The notes under the pieces are model-generated. The model was given only the letters and a program-made list of their open reading frames with translations. It did not search any database and had not been told where the DNA came from. The translations under genes and the position numbers were made by a program. From contig NZ_JAKSXX010000208.1 in NCBI RefSeq assembly GCF_022829385.1, positions 1 through 64,000 on the forward strand: 64,000 bases of DNA, in the 5' to 3' direction. Below are positions 50,419-59,596 of the stretch, one piece after another; within the stretch, counting starts at the first letter, position 1, and each line of letters opens with the position of its first letter. Source of the DNA: Methylobacterium sp. J-070 (GTDB lineage Bacteria; Pseudomonadota; Alphaproteobacteria; Rhizobiales; Beijerinckiaceae).

Positions 50419-52185
50419 ATGTCGGACTCACTGAGCCTCTCACCGCATCCGCCCGGCACCGCCGCGTCCGAGACCCGGCCCGCCGCGGCGCCGCGCGTCG
50501 ACCGGCATCCGCGCTCCGATACCGGCACCATCGTCATCCATTGGATCGTGGCGATCGCGATGATCGCCAGCCTGATCACCGGCCTGCGCATCTCGGCCGA
50601 TGCACCGGTGGCCCGCATCGCGAAGCTGCTGGCGCCGGTCCTGCCGCAGGGTGAAGTCTGGACCGTCCACTTCGTGGCCGGGTTGAGCCTGTTCTTCGGG
50701 ATCACCGCCTACCTCGCCTACCTCGTGCGCGGGCGCCTGACCGATCGCAACAGCCCGGCGCGCATGCGCGCGATCGTGGTCGGCGGACAGACGAAGGCGG
50801 CGCGCAAGGCCCGGTGGGGCGGCATCAACGTCGCGCTGCACTGGCTGATCTACGCCGTCACCCTCATCCTCACCGGCACCGGCGTCGCGCTCTATCTCGG
50901 CTACGGCGGATGGGTGGTGTGGCTCCACGCCACCTGCGCGCTGGTGGCGCTCGGCTACATCGCCGTCCATACCCTCGCGCACTTCATGTATGGCGGCGTG
51001 TGGCAGCTCCTGCGGCTGTTCCGCCCCGCCCCCCTGGCGGACGGGGCGGTGCGCCGGCGGCGGCCCCTCCTCGCGGCGGCACTGCTCGGCATCCCGGTCG
51101 TGGGCGGCCTCGCCTGGGCGGATATCGGCGACCGCTCGACCCTGGTGGTGGACAAGGTTGCGACCGGGCCCGACCTCAGCAAGCTGCTCGACGATCCGGT
51201 CTGGCGCACCGCCCGGCCCGTCTCGGTTCGGACGATGCAGGGCATGAACTTCGGCGGCACCGGCGAGACGACGGTGGAGATCCGTGCCGTGCGGGACGAC
51301 GCGAACGTCTATTTCGCCTTCCGCTGGTGGGACCCGTCGCGCTCGCTGAAGCGGGTGCCGCTGGTCAAGAAGGCGGATGGCTGGCACCTCCTCGACGCCA
51401 AGGCCGCACGGGCAGACGTCACCGACTATTACGAGGACAAGCTCGCGGTGATCTTCTCGCGCTCCGACGCGTTCGGCTCCGGTGGCGCGACCCATCTCGG
51501 CCCGAAGCCCCTGGCCGACGCCCCGGCACCGTTGAACGGCCGCGGCTTCCACTACACCACGGACGGCAGCTACATCGACATGTGGCAGTGGAAGGCGGCC
51601 CGCGGCGGCATGCTCGGCGTGGTCGAGGACATGCACATCGGACCGCCGACCGATCCCACCGAGGCCGAGCGCGCGGTCAAGGGCCGCTACCAGGCGGGCT
51701 ACTGGGGCGACCCGGGCACCAGCGCCTATCGCTACAATTTCCGGTTCGAGGGCCCCGGCGGCTACGTGGGCTCCGTCGAGCCGCTGCGCCTCCCGAAGGA
51801 CTGGCGCGTCACCGCGGCCAAGCTCGGGACCGTGGACCTCGATCCCGACGCCGGCGCGTCCGAGGGCTCCGAGTGGTGGATGGTCGAGAAGACCGATACC
51901 GTCCCCTATTCCAAGGAGGTCGACGCGGAGATCCCGGTGGGAACCGTGATGCCGGGCGTGCTGCTCACCGACGGCTACACGGGCGACCGGGCCGGCATCT
52001 CGGCCGCCGCCCATTGGGCCGACGACCATTGGACCCTGGTGGCCTCGCGCAAGATCGCGACCGGCAGCAAGTACGACGTGGATTTCCTCCCCGGCAACCT
52101 GTTCTACCTCTACGTCTCGGCCTTCGACCACACGCAGACGCGCCACACGCGGCACATGCGGCCGGTCGAAGTCCTGATGCGCTGA
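50419..52185 (+). CDS. Cytochrome b fused to ethylbenzene-dehydrogenase-like haem domain
   Basis: 588 aa from ATG 50419 (GGAGG 6 nt upstream). N-terminal b561-like domain with four helices and His pairs: TIVIHWIVAIAMIASLITGL, VWTVHFVAGLSLFFGITAYL, NVALHWLIYAVTLILTGTGV, WLHATCALVALGYIAVHTLA. After a fifth helix (RRPLLAAALLGIPVVGGLAW) a periplasmic domain of about 350 residues resembles EB_dh haem-binding gamma subunits (DDPVWRTARPVSVRTMQGMN, VYFAFRWWDPSRS, YIDMWQWKAARGGMLGVVED, DDHWTLVASRKIATGSKYDV). Likely passes electrons across the membrane. The reductase gene follows after 14 nt. Confidence 0.85.
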   Translation: MSDSLSLSPHPPGTAASETRPAAAPRVDRHPRSDTGTIVIHWIVAIAMIASLITGLRISADAPVARIAKLLAPVLPQGEVWTVHFVAGLSLFFGITAYLAYLVRGRLTDRNSPARMRAIVVGGQTKAARKARWGGINVALHWLIYAVTLILTGTGVALYLGYGGWVVWLHATCALVALGYIAVHTLAHFMYGGVWQLLRLFRPAPLADGAVRRRRPLLAAALLGIPVVGGLAWADIGDRSTLVVDKVATGPDLSKLLDDPVWRTARPVSVRTMQGMNFGGTGETTVEIRAVRDDANVYFAFRWWDPSRSLKRVPLVKKADGWHLLDAKAARADVTDYYEDKLAVIFSRSDAFGSGGATHLGPKPLADAPAPLNGRGFHYTTDGSYIDMWQWKAARGGMLGVVEDMHIGPPTDPTEAERAVKGRYQAGYWGDPGTSAYRYNFRFEGPGGYVGSVEPLRLPKDWRVTAAKLGTVDLDPDAGASEGSEWWMVEKTDTVPYSKEVDAEIPVGTVMPGVLLTDGYTGDRAGISAAAHWADDHWTLVASRKIATGSKYDVDFLPGNLFYLYVSAFDHTQTRHTRHMRPVEVLMR

Positions 52186-52199
52186 TCGGGATCGCCGGC

Positions 52200-53237
52200 A
52201 TGGCCGGGCAGATCACCCTCGTGATCAACGGCGGCCGCGTCACGGCCACCGCCGGGCAGACGCTTCTCGACGCCGGACTCGCCGGCGGCCGTCTGATCCC
52301 GCACGATTGCGCATCGGGACAATGCGACACCTGTCGCGTCCGCATCCATTCGGGCGCGGTGGACGATGCCGGAACGCGGATCGGCGACACCGTCCTCGCC
52401 TGCCGGGCCCGGCTCACCAGCGAGACCGTGATCGAGTTCGACGAGGTGCCCGACTGCGTCCGGCGCAGCGGAACGGTGGACAGCGTCGTGGCGCTCACGC
52501 CCGAGATCGTCGAGGTCACGGTGGCGCTGCGCAAGCGGCTGGCCTACCTCCCCGGCCAATACGTCCGGGTCGCCTTCGCGGGTCTGCCGCCGCGGGATTA
52601 CAGTCCGTCGCTCCGGGCCGACGGCTCGGGCGAACTGAACGAACTCATCTTCCAGATCCGTCGCCAGGCGGGCGGCACCGTCTCGCCCCTGCTCGGAGGC
52701 CAGATCGGGCCAGGGACCGCGGTGAAGGTCGAGGGGCCGTTCGGCCACGCCTTTCACCGGCTCGGGCGCGGGCGCCTCGTGGTCGTCGCCTCCGGCGTGG
52801 GTTGGGCGCCGGCCTGGGCGGTGGCCCGCGCGAGCCGCCTGCGCGAGCCCGAGCGGGACCTGGTGGTGATCGCCGGGGCGCGCCACCCGCACAACCTCTA
52901 CATGCGCCCGTCGCTGGATTGGCTGCGCGCCCGGGGGGCGACGGTGATCCTGACCTGCAGCGGCAACAACCCGCCGGATGACGCGCGTCCGGGACGGCCG
53001 ACGCTCCACCTGCCCATGCTCAACGCCAGCGACACCGTGGTCACGGCCGGGTCCCCCGAGATGGTCGCCGCCGTTCAGTTTTTGGCCGCGGCTGCAGGGG
53101 CGACCTGCTATGCGGACCCGTTCTATGCCGCCGCGCGCACCGCGGCGGCCGGCGACGCGCCGGACATGAATTTCTTTCAGCGTTTTCTTCAGCGCGTCTC
53201 GGGTAATCAAAAATCCAAAACCGAACGTCTTGCCTAG
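52200..53237 (+). CDS. 2Fe-2S ferredoxin / FAD-NAD(P) reductase
   Basis: 345 aa. Plant-type ferredoxin domain with Cys37, Cys42, Cys45 and Cys68 (HDCASGQCDTCRVRI, VLACRA), FAD-binding barrel (LAYLPGQYVRVAFAGLPPRD, YSPSL) and NAD-binding domain (VVVASGVGWAPAWAVARASR, LVVIAGARHPHNLYMRPSLD). Resembles reductase components of oxygenases such as benzoate dioxygenase. A C-terminal tail MNFFQRFLQRVSGNQKSKTE is amphipathic. It probably takes electrons from NAD(P)H to the upstream cytochrome b protein or an unknown partner. Confidence 0.9.
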   Translation: MAGQITLVINGGRVTATAGQTLLDAGLAGGRLIPHDCASGQCDTCRVRIHSGAVDDAGTRIGDTVLACRARLTSETVIEFDEVPDCVRRSGTVDSVVALTPEIVEVTVALRKRLAYLPGQYVRVAFAGLPPRDYSPSLRADGSGELNELIFQIRRQAGGTVSPLLGGQIGPGTAVKVEGPFGHAFHRLGRGRLVVVASGVGWAPAWAVARASRLREPERDLVVIAGARHPHNLYMRPSLDWLRARGATVILTCSGNNPPDDARPGRPTLHLPMLNASDTVVTAGSPEMVAAVQFLAAAAGATCYADPFYAAARTAAAGDAPDMNFFQRFLQRVSGNQKSKTERLA

Positions 53238-53312
53238 CGATTCATAAACCACGGCCCCGTATTGGTGTATTTGGTGACGCCGATTTAATTGTTCTCGCCG
53301 CAGGCTGCGGAC

Positions 53313-54122
53313 ATGGCACTTGCATTCGTCAGCCTCCGGCGCGTTTCCGCGGCCGCCCTCGCCATCCTCGCCGCCTCGACCGGCGCGTGGGCGGACGATC
53401 TCGCCATCGTCGGTACCGGCGACGGGATCGAGATGCTGCAGGCGGTCGCGACGGCCTACAATGCCGAGGCCGGTGAGGCCCGCGTCTCCGTGCCGGCGAG
53501 CATCGGCTCCGGCGGCGCGGTCGCGGCGGTGGGCGGCGAGCGCCAGAAGCTCGGCCGGGTCGCGCGGCCCCTCTCCGAGGCGGAGAAGGGCCAGGGACTC
53601 ATCGAGGTCCCGCTGACGCGGATTCCCTCGGCGATCTTCGTGCACCGCGGCGTTGGCGTGGCGAGCCTGACCAGCGCCCAGGTTGCCGGAATCTTCTCCG
53701 GGGCGATCGAGAACTGGAGCGCTTTCGGCGGCTCGGACCTCAAGATTCGCGTGGTCCGGCGCGAGGAGACGGACAGCACCCTCGCCGTGCTCCGCTCCAG
53801 CATGCCGGGCTGGCGCGACCTCGCGCTCACGAGCCGCTCGAAGACCGCAACCACGACCCAGGATGCCATCGAGACCGTGCGGCAGACGCCGGGCGCGATC
53901 GGCTTCGGTCCGTTCTCCCCCGCTCTGGCGGGCGATCTGGCCGTGCTGTCGATCGACGGCAACGCCCCGCAGGATCCGGCCTATCCCAGCGCCGTCACGC
54001 TCTCGCTGATCTACAAGGTCGCCACGCGGGACGCGGCCTGCTCCGACTTCCTCGCCTTCGCGACGTCGGATCGCGCCAGGCGGCTGCTGGCGGAGCGGGG
54101 CGGCGCTCCCCTCAAGCCGTGA
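53313..54122 (+). CDS. PstS-like periplasmic binding protein
   Basis: 269 aa with signal peptide (ALAILAASTGAWA-DD). Phosphate-binding-like fold: LAIVGTGDGIEMLQAVATAY, SIGSGGAVAAVGGERQKLGR, IFVHRGVGVASLTSAQVAGI and FSGAIENWSAFGG are the typical PstS motifs (FSGKITNW); later RREETDSTLAVLRSSMPGW and PGAIGFGPFSPAL. No permease genes follow. It overlaps the GGDEF-EAL gene by GTGA, so it may be the ligand sensor for that protein rather than a transporter part. Confidence 0.87.
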   Translation: MALAFVSLRRVSAAALAILAASTGAWADDLAIVGTGDGIEMLQAVATAYNAEAGEARVSVPASIGSGGAVAAVGGERQKLGRVARPLSEAEKGQGLIEVPLTRIPSAIFVHRGVGVASLTSAQVAGIFSGAIENWSAFGGSDLKIRVVRREETDSTLAVLRSSMPGWRDLALTSRSKTATTTQDAIETVRQTPGAIGFGPFSPALAGDLAVLSIDGNAPQDPAYPSAVTLSLIYKVATRDAACSDFLAFATSDRARRLLAERGGAPLKP

Positions 54123-56980
54123 CGCGCAACCCGTTCGCACGCTCCCTCCGCGCGCGCCTCGTCGGCGCGACGCTCTCGACGGCCGCGATCGCCCTCGCGG
54201 CCCTCGTCTTTCTGGTGGCGCTCCGGTCCGGGCAGACACTGAGCGAGCAGGCCCACGAGATCTCGCGCTGGTCCGAAGCGCAGCTCTCGGGCCGCCTGCT
54301 CAGCGATGCGAAGCTGGCCGCCGCGCGGCTCCAGATGCAACGCGAGGACGTGGAGCGTCGCTTCGCCACGATCGCCAAGCGCTGGGACGTGTCGAAGGCG
54401 GTCTTCTCCGGCAACACCGTGGCGGCGTCCGAACTCATGCGGCCGGCTCTGGCGCTCGCCGATCTGGACGGGGTGATCGCCTTCGACCTGAATCTGCGGG
54501 CGCTGACCGCCGACCGGGTGGACGCCGAGCTGCTCACGGCGAACGCCGCCCTCCTCCGAACACCCCTGGAGGCCGCCCTGCGCGCGATGATGGCGCGGAA
54601 CGACAAGGAGCGCACGGTCGGGTTCGTGACGACGCTGCGCTGGGACGCAGCGCTCGCTCAGGCTCTGGCGGCGGACGAGGCCGGAACGGTCGTCGATATC
54701 TTCGGCCAGCCGCTGTTCGACGATTTCGGCGAGGTGATCGGCGCGCTCATCGGGTACCGCGTCCTTCGCCCGCGCGAGGCGATCCTCGAAGCGTTCTCGA
54801 CGTTGAGCGGCCGCGACGTCCTGATCCTGGCCGGATCGCGTCTCCTCTCCTCGGCCGGGGCCGATTTGCCGAGCGGCGAACTCGGCGCCCTCTCCGGAGC
54901 CGGCCTGCAGGCCGTCGCCGGCGCCGAGAAGGTCGTCCGCTGCATTCCCACGGGGCAGGAGATCCGGCTCTGCGTGGCGGCACCGCTGCGGGAGCTGGAG
55001 CAGATCAAGGACAAGGTCGTCGGCATCGGCGAGGCGAGTTCCCGTTCGCTCCTCACGACGCTGTGCGTGGTCGCGGGCCTGACCCTGTGCCTCGTGGCGA
55101 TCGTCCTGCTGCTCCTGTCGAGCCGGATCATCCACCCCCTGGTGCGGATCACCCAGACCGTGGCCGAGGTGGCGCGCGGGAACTGGCACGTCGAGGTGCC
55201 CGACGTCAGCCGCGAGGATGAGGTCGGCGATATCGCGCGGGCCGTGGTCGTGCTCGAACGCTCCCTCGCCGAGCGGGACCAGTTGCGCGACGATGTCTTC
55301 CTGAAGAACGCGATCCTCACCGAGCGCGAGGCACAGCTCGAGGAGCAGAACGGGCGGTTCGACGCGGCCCTCAACAACATGTCGCAGGGTCTGTGCATGT
55401 TCGGCGCGAACGGCCGCCTCAAGGTCTCGAACGCGCAGTTCTTCGGCATCTACGGGCTCGCGCCCGGCGCCCTCGGCGCGGATCCGTCCCATGTCGAGAT
55501 CCGGCGGGTGACCGGGCTGGCGGATCAGCTCGGCTCGGAAATCGGCGCGCGGGGCCGCGTGATGACCGCGACTCTTGCGGACGGCCGCTGCGTGGAGATC
55601 ACGGTGCAGCCGATGGCGGATGGCGGCTGGGTGGAGACGCACGAGGACGTCACCACGAGCGTGATCGCCCAGGCCCGCATCACCCATCTGGCGACCCACG
55701 ACGCCCTGACCGGACTGCCGAATCGCGCGCTGCTGGCGGAGCGCCTGACCGCGGCTTTCTCGGAACACGCGCAGGGCGGCCGCGCGGTGGCGGTGATCTG
55801 CCTCGACCTCGACGACTTCAAGGGCGTGAACGACACGCTCGGCCATCCCGCGGGCGACGACCTCCTCCGGCAGGTCGGCGGCCGCCTGAAGGCGCTGAGC
55901 CCGCCCGGTTGCACGGTCGCACGGCTCGGCGGTGACGAGTTCGCCCTGGTCCTGTCCGGCTCCGATCTGCCGGACGGCGCGCTCCGTCTCGCGGAGGAGG
56001 CTCTGGTCCAGCTGAGGCGCCCGTTCCTGATCGCCGACCAGTTCGTCTCCGCCGACGCGAGCCTCGGGATCGCGGTCTCGTCCGCGGTCGACACCGACGG
56101 CGACGACCTGCTCCGCCGCGCCGACCTCGCCCTCTACGTCGCCAAGGCCGACGACAGCCGCCGGGTGCGCGCCTTCGAGCCCGAGATGGAGGAGCGCCAG
56201 AACCAGCGGCGCTGGCTGGAGCGCGAGCTGCGGATCGCGATCGAGAGCGAGCAGATCGAGCTGCATTACCAGCCGCTCTTCGACCTCGCGACGAACGCGG
56301 TGACCGGCTTCGAAGCGCTGGCGCGCTGGAACCATCCGGAGCGGGGCATGATCTCGCCGGGTGAATTCGTCCCCGTCGCAGAGGCCACCGGCCTCATCGA
56401 CGCGCTCGGCGTCTACGTCCTGCGGACCGCCTGTGCGGCCGCGATGACGTGGCCCGGCAGCCTGCGCATCGCCGTCAACATCTCCCCGGCGCAGTTCCGC
56501 GAGGGCAAGCTCGACCAGCTCGTCGAGGAGGTTCTGCGCGACACGCAGCTGCAGAGCCAGCGGCTCGAACTCGAGATCACCGAGTCGGTGATCCTGAGCC
56601 AGGACCAGACGACCTACGACATGCTGACACGCCTGCGCCGCCTCGGCGTGCGGTTCTCGATGGACGATTTCGGAACGGGATACTCCTCGCTCAGCTCGCT
56701 CAACAGCTTCCGCTTCGACAAGATCAAGCTCGACCAGTCCTTCGTCCGGAACCTGATGGATCGCGACGAGGCCGCCGCCATCGTCCACGTCGTGGCCGAG
56801 CTCGGTCGCAGCCTGAAGATCACGACCACCGCCGAGGGCGTCGAGACCGCGGAGCAGCTCGCCCGGTTGCGGGCGAGCGGGTTCTCCGAAGTGCAGGGCT
56901 ACCTGCTGAGCCGGCCGATCCCGGCCGCCGGTGTCGCGGCCTTCATCCTCGCCCAGAGCAATGTCAGCGCCGCGGCCTGA
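54119..56980 (+). CDS. Membrane GGDEF-EAL protein (c-di-GMP turnover)
   Basis: 953 aa, GTG start overlapping the previous stop. TM1 (LVGATLSTAAIALAALVFLV), a periplasmic sensor of about 260 residues, TM2 (SLLTTLCVVAGLTLCLVAIV, LLLLSSRI), HAMP (VTQ-like RITQTVAEVARGNWHVEVPD), PAS (FDAALNNMSQGLCMFGANGR), GGDEF intact at 604-608 (RLGGDEFALVL) and EAL intact at 732-734 (GFEALARWNHPERG) with ITESVILSQD and DDFGTGYSSL. Both catalytic motifs look functional, so it may synthesise or degrade c-di-GMP. Periplasmic input may come from the coupled PstS-like protein. Confidence 0.93.
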   Translation: MTRNPFARSLRARLVGATLSTAAIALAALVFLVALRSGQTLSEQAHEISRWSEAQLSGRLLSDAKLAAARLQMQREDVERRFATIAKRWDVSKAVFSGNTVAASELMRPALALADLDGVIAFDLNLRALTADRVDAELLTANAALLRTPLEAALRAMMARNDKERTVGFVTTLRWDAALAQALAADEAGTVVDIFGQPLFDDFGEVIGALIGYRVLRPREAILEAFSTLSGRDVLILAGSRLLSSAGADLPSGELGALSGAGLQAVAGAEKVVRCIPTGQEIRLCVAAPLRELEQIKDKVVGIGEASSRSLLTTLCVVAGLTLCLVAIVLLLLSSRIIHPLVRITQTVAEVARGNWHVEVPDVSREDEVGDIARAVVVLERSLAERDQLRDDVFLKNAILTEREAQLEEQNGRFDAALNNMSQGLCMFGANGRLKVSNAQFFGIYGLAPGALGADPSHVEIRRVTGLADQLGSEIGARGRVMTATLADGRCVEITVQPMADGGWVETHEDVTTSVIAQARITHLATHDALTGLPNRALLAERLTAAFSEHAQGGRAVAVICLDLDDFKGVNDTLGHPAGDDLLRQVGGRLKALSPPGCTVARLGGDEFALVLSGSDLPDGALRLAEEALVQLRRPFLIADQFVSADASLGIAVSSAVDTDGDDLLRRADLALYVAKADDSRRVRAFEPEMEERQNQRRWLERELRIAIESEQIELHYQPLFDLATNAVTGFEALARWNHPERGMISPGEFVPVAEATGLIDALGVYVLRTACAAAMTWPGSLRIAVNISPAQFREGKLDQLVEEVLRDTQLQSQRLELEITESVILSQDQTTYDMLTRLRRLGVRFSMDDFGTGYSSLSSLNSFRFDKIKLDQSFVRNLMDRDEAAAIVHVVAELGRSLKITTTAEGVETAEQLARLRASGFSEVQGYLLSRPIPAAGVAAFILAQSNVSAAA

Positions 56981-57056
56981 CACCCGACAACGCGCAACCA
57001 CCGACCGCAACCCGGAAAGGATCTCGCCGATCGACGCGGCCGAACGCCAAAGGCGT

Positions 57057-57087
57057 GCGGGCGGAGCTGGATGCCGTCTCCGCCCGC
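57057..57087 (+). terminator. Hairpin after the GGDEF-EAL gene
   Basis: A perfect 10-bp stem GCGGGCGGAG/CTCCGCCCGC with 11-nt loop, 77 nt after the stop. No U run; terminator only tentative. Confidence 0.35.
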
Positions 57088-57180
57088 GGCAGAAGCACGG
57101 ATCACCGAGCCGCGAGCAGGCGCAACCGCTCGGCGGACGGGCCGAGGCGCGCCTTGAGCATCTTCGGTTTGACTTGGATC

Positions 57181-57319
57181 ACGCGCCTGCCGGACTGGGC
57201 GCGCATCCCCGCCCTCTTGCGGAGAGGGGTCAGGGGTGGGGGTTGGTGCTAAATGTGGCTCGGCGGCGCCTTCTGAACCACCCCCACCGCCAACTCATCC
57301 GCGCAAGGGGGAGGAGCGC
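57181..57319 (-). repeat. Dispersed intergenic repeat, copy B (inverted relative to copy A)
   Basis: Reverse complement aligns over its length with 45931-46063; the best block is TGTGGCTCGGCGGCGCCTTC next to ACCACCCCCACC. The two copies are about 11 kb apart and both lie downstream of genes in spacers. Confidence 0.75.
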
Positions 57320-57502
57320 GCATCGCCCTTCGTGATTCACACCAGAGAGAAAAAGCCCTCGGGCTGATTTGTTGCTGATCGGACACAACCGGGTCCGCGT
57401 GTGCCCCGGTGGGCCCGTGTTCGACTTTCCGCTTCAGAAAACTCTGGCATCCGGATCGAAATCTATCTATCGATCTGATTTCAGGGTTCGACCCGAATAT
57501 AT

Positions 57503-57688
57503 CTAGGTCTGTCGACGCGAATGTTTTTCACCAGTCTTATTTGTATCGTATTCGGTGTCGTCATAGCGCAGAATTCGGCGCGCTGGCCCGCGCGCGTTGT
57601 TGTATTGGAGATGGTCGGCGGAGGCCTTCTCGTACTCGGTCTCGGCCTCATCGGGTGTTGTCTTCCGGCCTTTCGCTGAAGTGCCCAA
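57503..57688 (-). CDS. Possible small hydrophilic protein, 61 aa
   Basis: TTG start, no good ribosome binding site. The product is strongly charged (TPDEAETEYEKASADHLQYN, RRILRYDDTEYDTNKTGEKH) and, unlike the surrounding shadow frames, is not Arg/Pro/Gly-dominated; the middle codons favour G or C in third position. This is weak evidence for coding; it might be a gene remnant. Confidence 0.25.
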   Translation of the reverse strand: MGTSAKGRKTTPDEAETEYEKASADHLQYNNARGPARRILRYDDTEYDTNKTGEKHSRRQT

Positions 57689-58005
57689 CGGAAATGCGCC
57701 AGATCAAAGCGTTGCTTGCGGTCGAGCCGCGACCCTGAAAACCACGGCGTGCGGGATCTCGGGCGCCGGCAACGCACGCGGGTCGCAAACGCAAGCGGCC
57801 GCCTAGGCACCCGGTCCGATCGGGGACGGCCTTTGCCCGTGCGATCACGGCCGGAAGACCTGGGCTCCATGGGGGCCCTCGCTGTCATCCAGGCTCGGTG
57901 TCGAAGGTGTCCGCGACGGCCGGCTTCGCGGTTCCGACCGACTTCGCCCCTGCGTCGGAGAGGGCGGCGCCGGCGAAGGGCCGGATATCCGGTCTCGCAC
58001 GAGCC

Positions 58006-59418
58006 TCAATAGAGAGAGGATGGACGCCTCGCGCGCAGGTACAGGGTCGCATTCGCCCCGTTGACATCCTTCTTGACCAGTACGATCGGCGATCCGGGGT
58101 CCGGCGCATCGAGGAATTCGTCGAACGAGTCGCCGGTCAGGGATCGTCCCGTGATCCGGATATTCGATTCATCGAGCGGGACGACGATCGGCGTCGGCTT
58201 TCCGTAATAGAGCTTCACGAACGAACTCGTGATCAGATCCGAGATCGGCATCCACTGCTCGCGCTTGACGACCAAGCGGTAGGCCTGGGGTTGAGCCGTC
58301 GCCTCGACACGACACGTCGCGCGCCGCCCGGAATCCGAGACGACGACGGGCGTCTGACCGCCGGTCGCGCTGCCGGGCGCGATCGGCCCGCAGGTCGCGC
58401 TGACGATCCGCACGTCACCGCCGACGCGCGGTGTCCTGTCACCGCCAGGGGCCGTCAGCGACAGGTCGCGGGGTGCCCCGGCCGGCTCGCCGCAGCCGTT
58501 CGCGCAGGCCGCGGCATCCGGTTGAGACGTGGTCGTGCTGTCGTCCGGGATCGATTTCCACCCGTAAGCCGGAGCGCTGATGATCAGCTTCGCCTCACCC
58601 GCATAGGACGGGTACAGGACGAGATGGACCTTCGCGGTGACACTCTGCCGTTTCTCGCTGGCGAAAAAGAAGAGCGTCTTGCCGGGGATCACGGTCTCGG
58701 CAATGAGCTCCGCGTCCACGATCGCCAGCGCGTCGGCGTTGAACAACGGCTTCAGAACGTCGTTCGGAATGGACAGCGACGCGACGTGGGCCTCCATCGG
58801 ACTGACCGTGAGACCGGTCACCTCCCGGTCGGCAATCCTGAGCTTGAGGCTGGTCCTGGGTCCGTCGCCCAACGTTCCCACATACGATCCGACCACCAGC
58901 ATCTGGTAGGCGCCGTCCTTCTCCAATTGCGTGAGGCCGACGATCCGCTGTATCGCGAACCGCTCCTGCGAGAAGGCGACCTGACCGAGAATGCCGGCGA
59001 CATCGAGGGTCGCGGTGTCCTTCGCGGTATAGATCCTGTCGGCCAGTCGCGGTGCGGTCGTCTGCGCGCCGGCGATCCCTTCGAGCAGCAGGCGCTCCGG
59101 CTCCTTGAGCTTTTCCAGCGTGACGTCGAGACGGTCCGAAAAGACGGCGCTCGCGTCGAGGACGGCAACAGCGAGCTCGTCCGCTCCGCGCACCATCAGA
59201 CCATTGCCGGTTTTCCGTCCGTCTTCCAGCAAGGTCGAGGCCGTCAGCCGCGCGCCGGTCAGGATGTCCCTGACCCGCTTCTTCATCAGCACCGGGCCCG
59301 CCACGGCCGAGATGGCGCCCAGCCCTTCCACGACCTGCGCCCGTGCCGGCACGTTTCCGAGCACCACGCAGCACGCGAGTGCCGCCGCCGATCCCGCTCC
59401 CAAGGCCCGACGAATCAT
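58006..59418 (-). CDS. Secreted protein of unknown function, 470 aa
   Basis: ATG 59418 with GAGGAAA 7 nt upstream. Signal peptide residues 1-28 (GAGSAAALACCVVLGNVPAR ending AQ). Helical N-terminal part (VVEGLGAISAVAGPVLMKKR, LTASTLLEDGRKTGNGLMVR), then beta-rich regions. Four Cys in AACANGCGEP and elsewhere. Phrases such as VVGSYVGTLGDGPRTSLKLR and VTAKVHLVLYPSYAGEAKLI suggest domains that bind or form strands at the cell surface. No family recognised. Preceded by a 16-bp palindrome. Probably periplasmic or exported. Confidence 0.75.
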   Translation of the reverse strand: MIRRALGAGSAAALACCVVLGNVPARAQVVEGLGAISAVAGPVLMKKRVRDILTGARLTASTLLEDGRKTGNGLMVRGADELAVAVLDASAVFSDRLDVTLEKLKEPERLLLEGIAGAQTTAPRLADRIYTAKDTATLDVAGILGQVAFSQERFAIQRIVGLTQLEKDGAYQMLVVGSYVGTLGDGPRTSLKLRIADREVTGLTVSPMEAHVASLSIPNDVLKPLFNADALAIVDAELIAETVIPGKTLFFFASEKRQSVTAKVHLVLYPSYAGEAKLIISAPAYGWKSIPDDSTTTSQPDAAACANGCGEPAGAPRDLSLTAPGGDRTPRVGGDVRIVSATCGPIAPGSATGGQTPVVVSDSGRRATCRVEATAQPQAYRLVVKREQWMPISDLITSSFVKLYYGKPTPIVVPLDESNIRITGRSLTGDSFDEFLDAPDPGSPIVLVKKDVNGANATLYLRARRPSSLY

Positions 59419-59496
59419 TATTTGTATTTCCTCGTTGCAGAACGAATCTTGCCGAGATCAGCGTCGAACATCAACAGCCTTTGACGATCCGACGGG

Positions 59497-59512
59497 GCGA
59501 AGTCGACTTCGC
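59497..59512. promoter_or_regulatory. Perfect 16-bp palindrome GCGAAGTCGACTTCGC
   Basis: Located 79-94 bp upstream of the ATG of the 470-aa secreted protein, between it and the stop of the 142-aa gene, which is on the same strand. A likely operator for a dimeric regulator; identity unknown. Confidence 0.5.
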
Positions 59513-59596
59513 TGCGTCAAGGGCGTTAAGAACTTTTGATCCGCCTCGACGGGACGCTCGATGCGGCGGATCGGGACGGCGCGGCCGAGGCTCCGG

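Larger units (their letters stand above)
56981..58005. other. Long intergenic region with hairpin, repeat copy B and AT-rich part
   Basis: About 1 kb. Contains a 10-bp-stem hairpin at 57057-57087, repeat copy B (57181-57319), and an AT-rich stretch near 57430-57560. One weak small frame on the minus strand is listed at 57503-57688. No other gene supported. Confidence 0.5.

Noticed and set aside
54011..57010. 999-codon antisense open frame under the PstS-like and GGDEF-EAL genes
   Set aside because: Arg/Leu/Gly-rich shadow with no motif; the plus strand encodes clear GGDEF and EAL domains.
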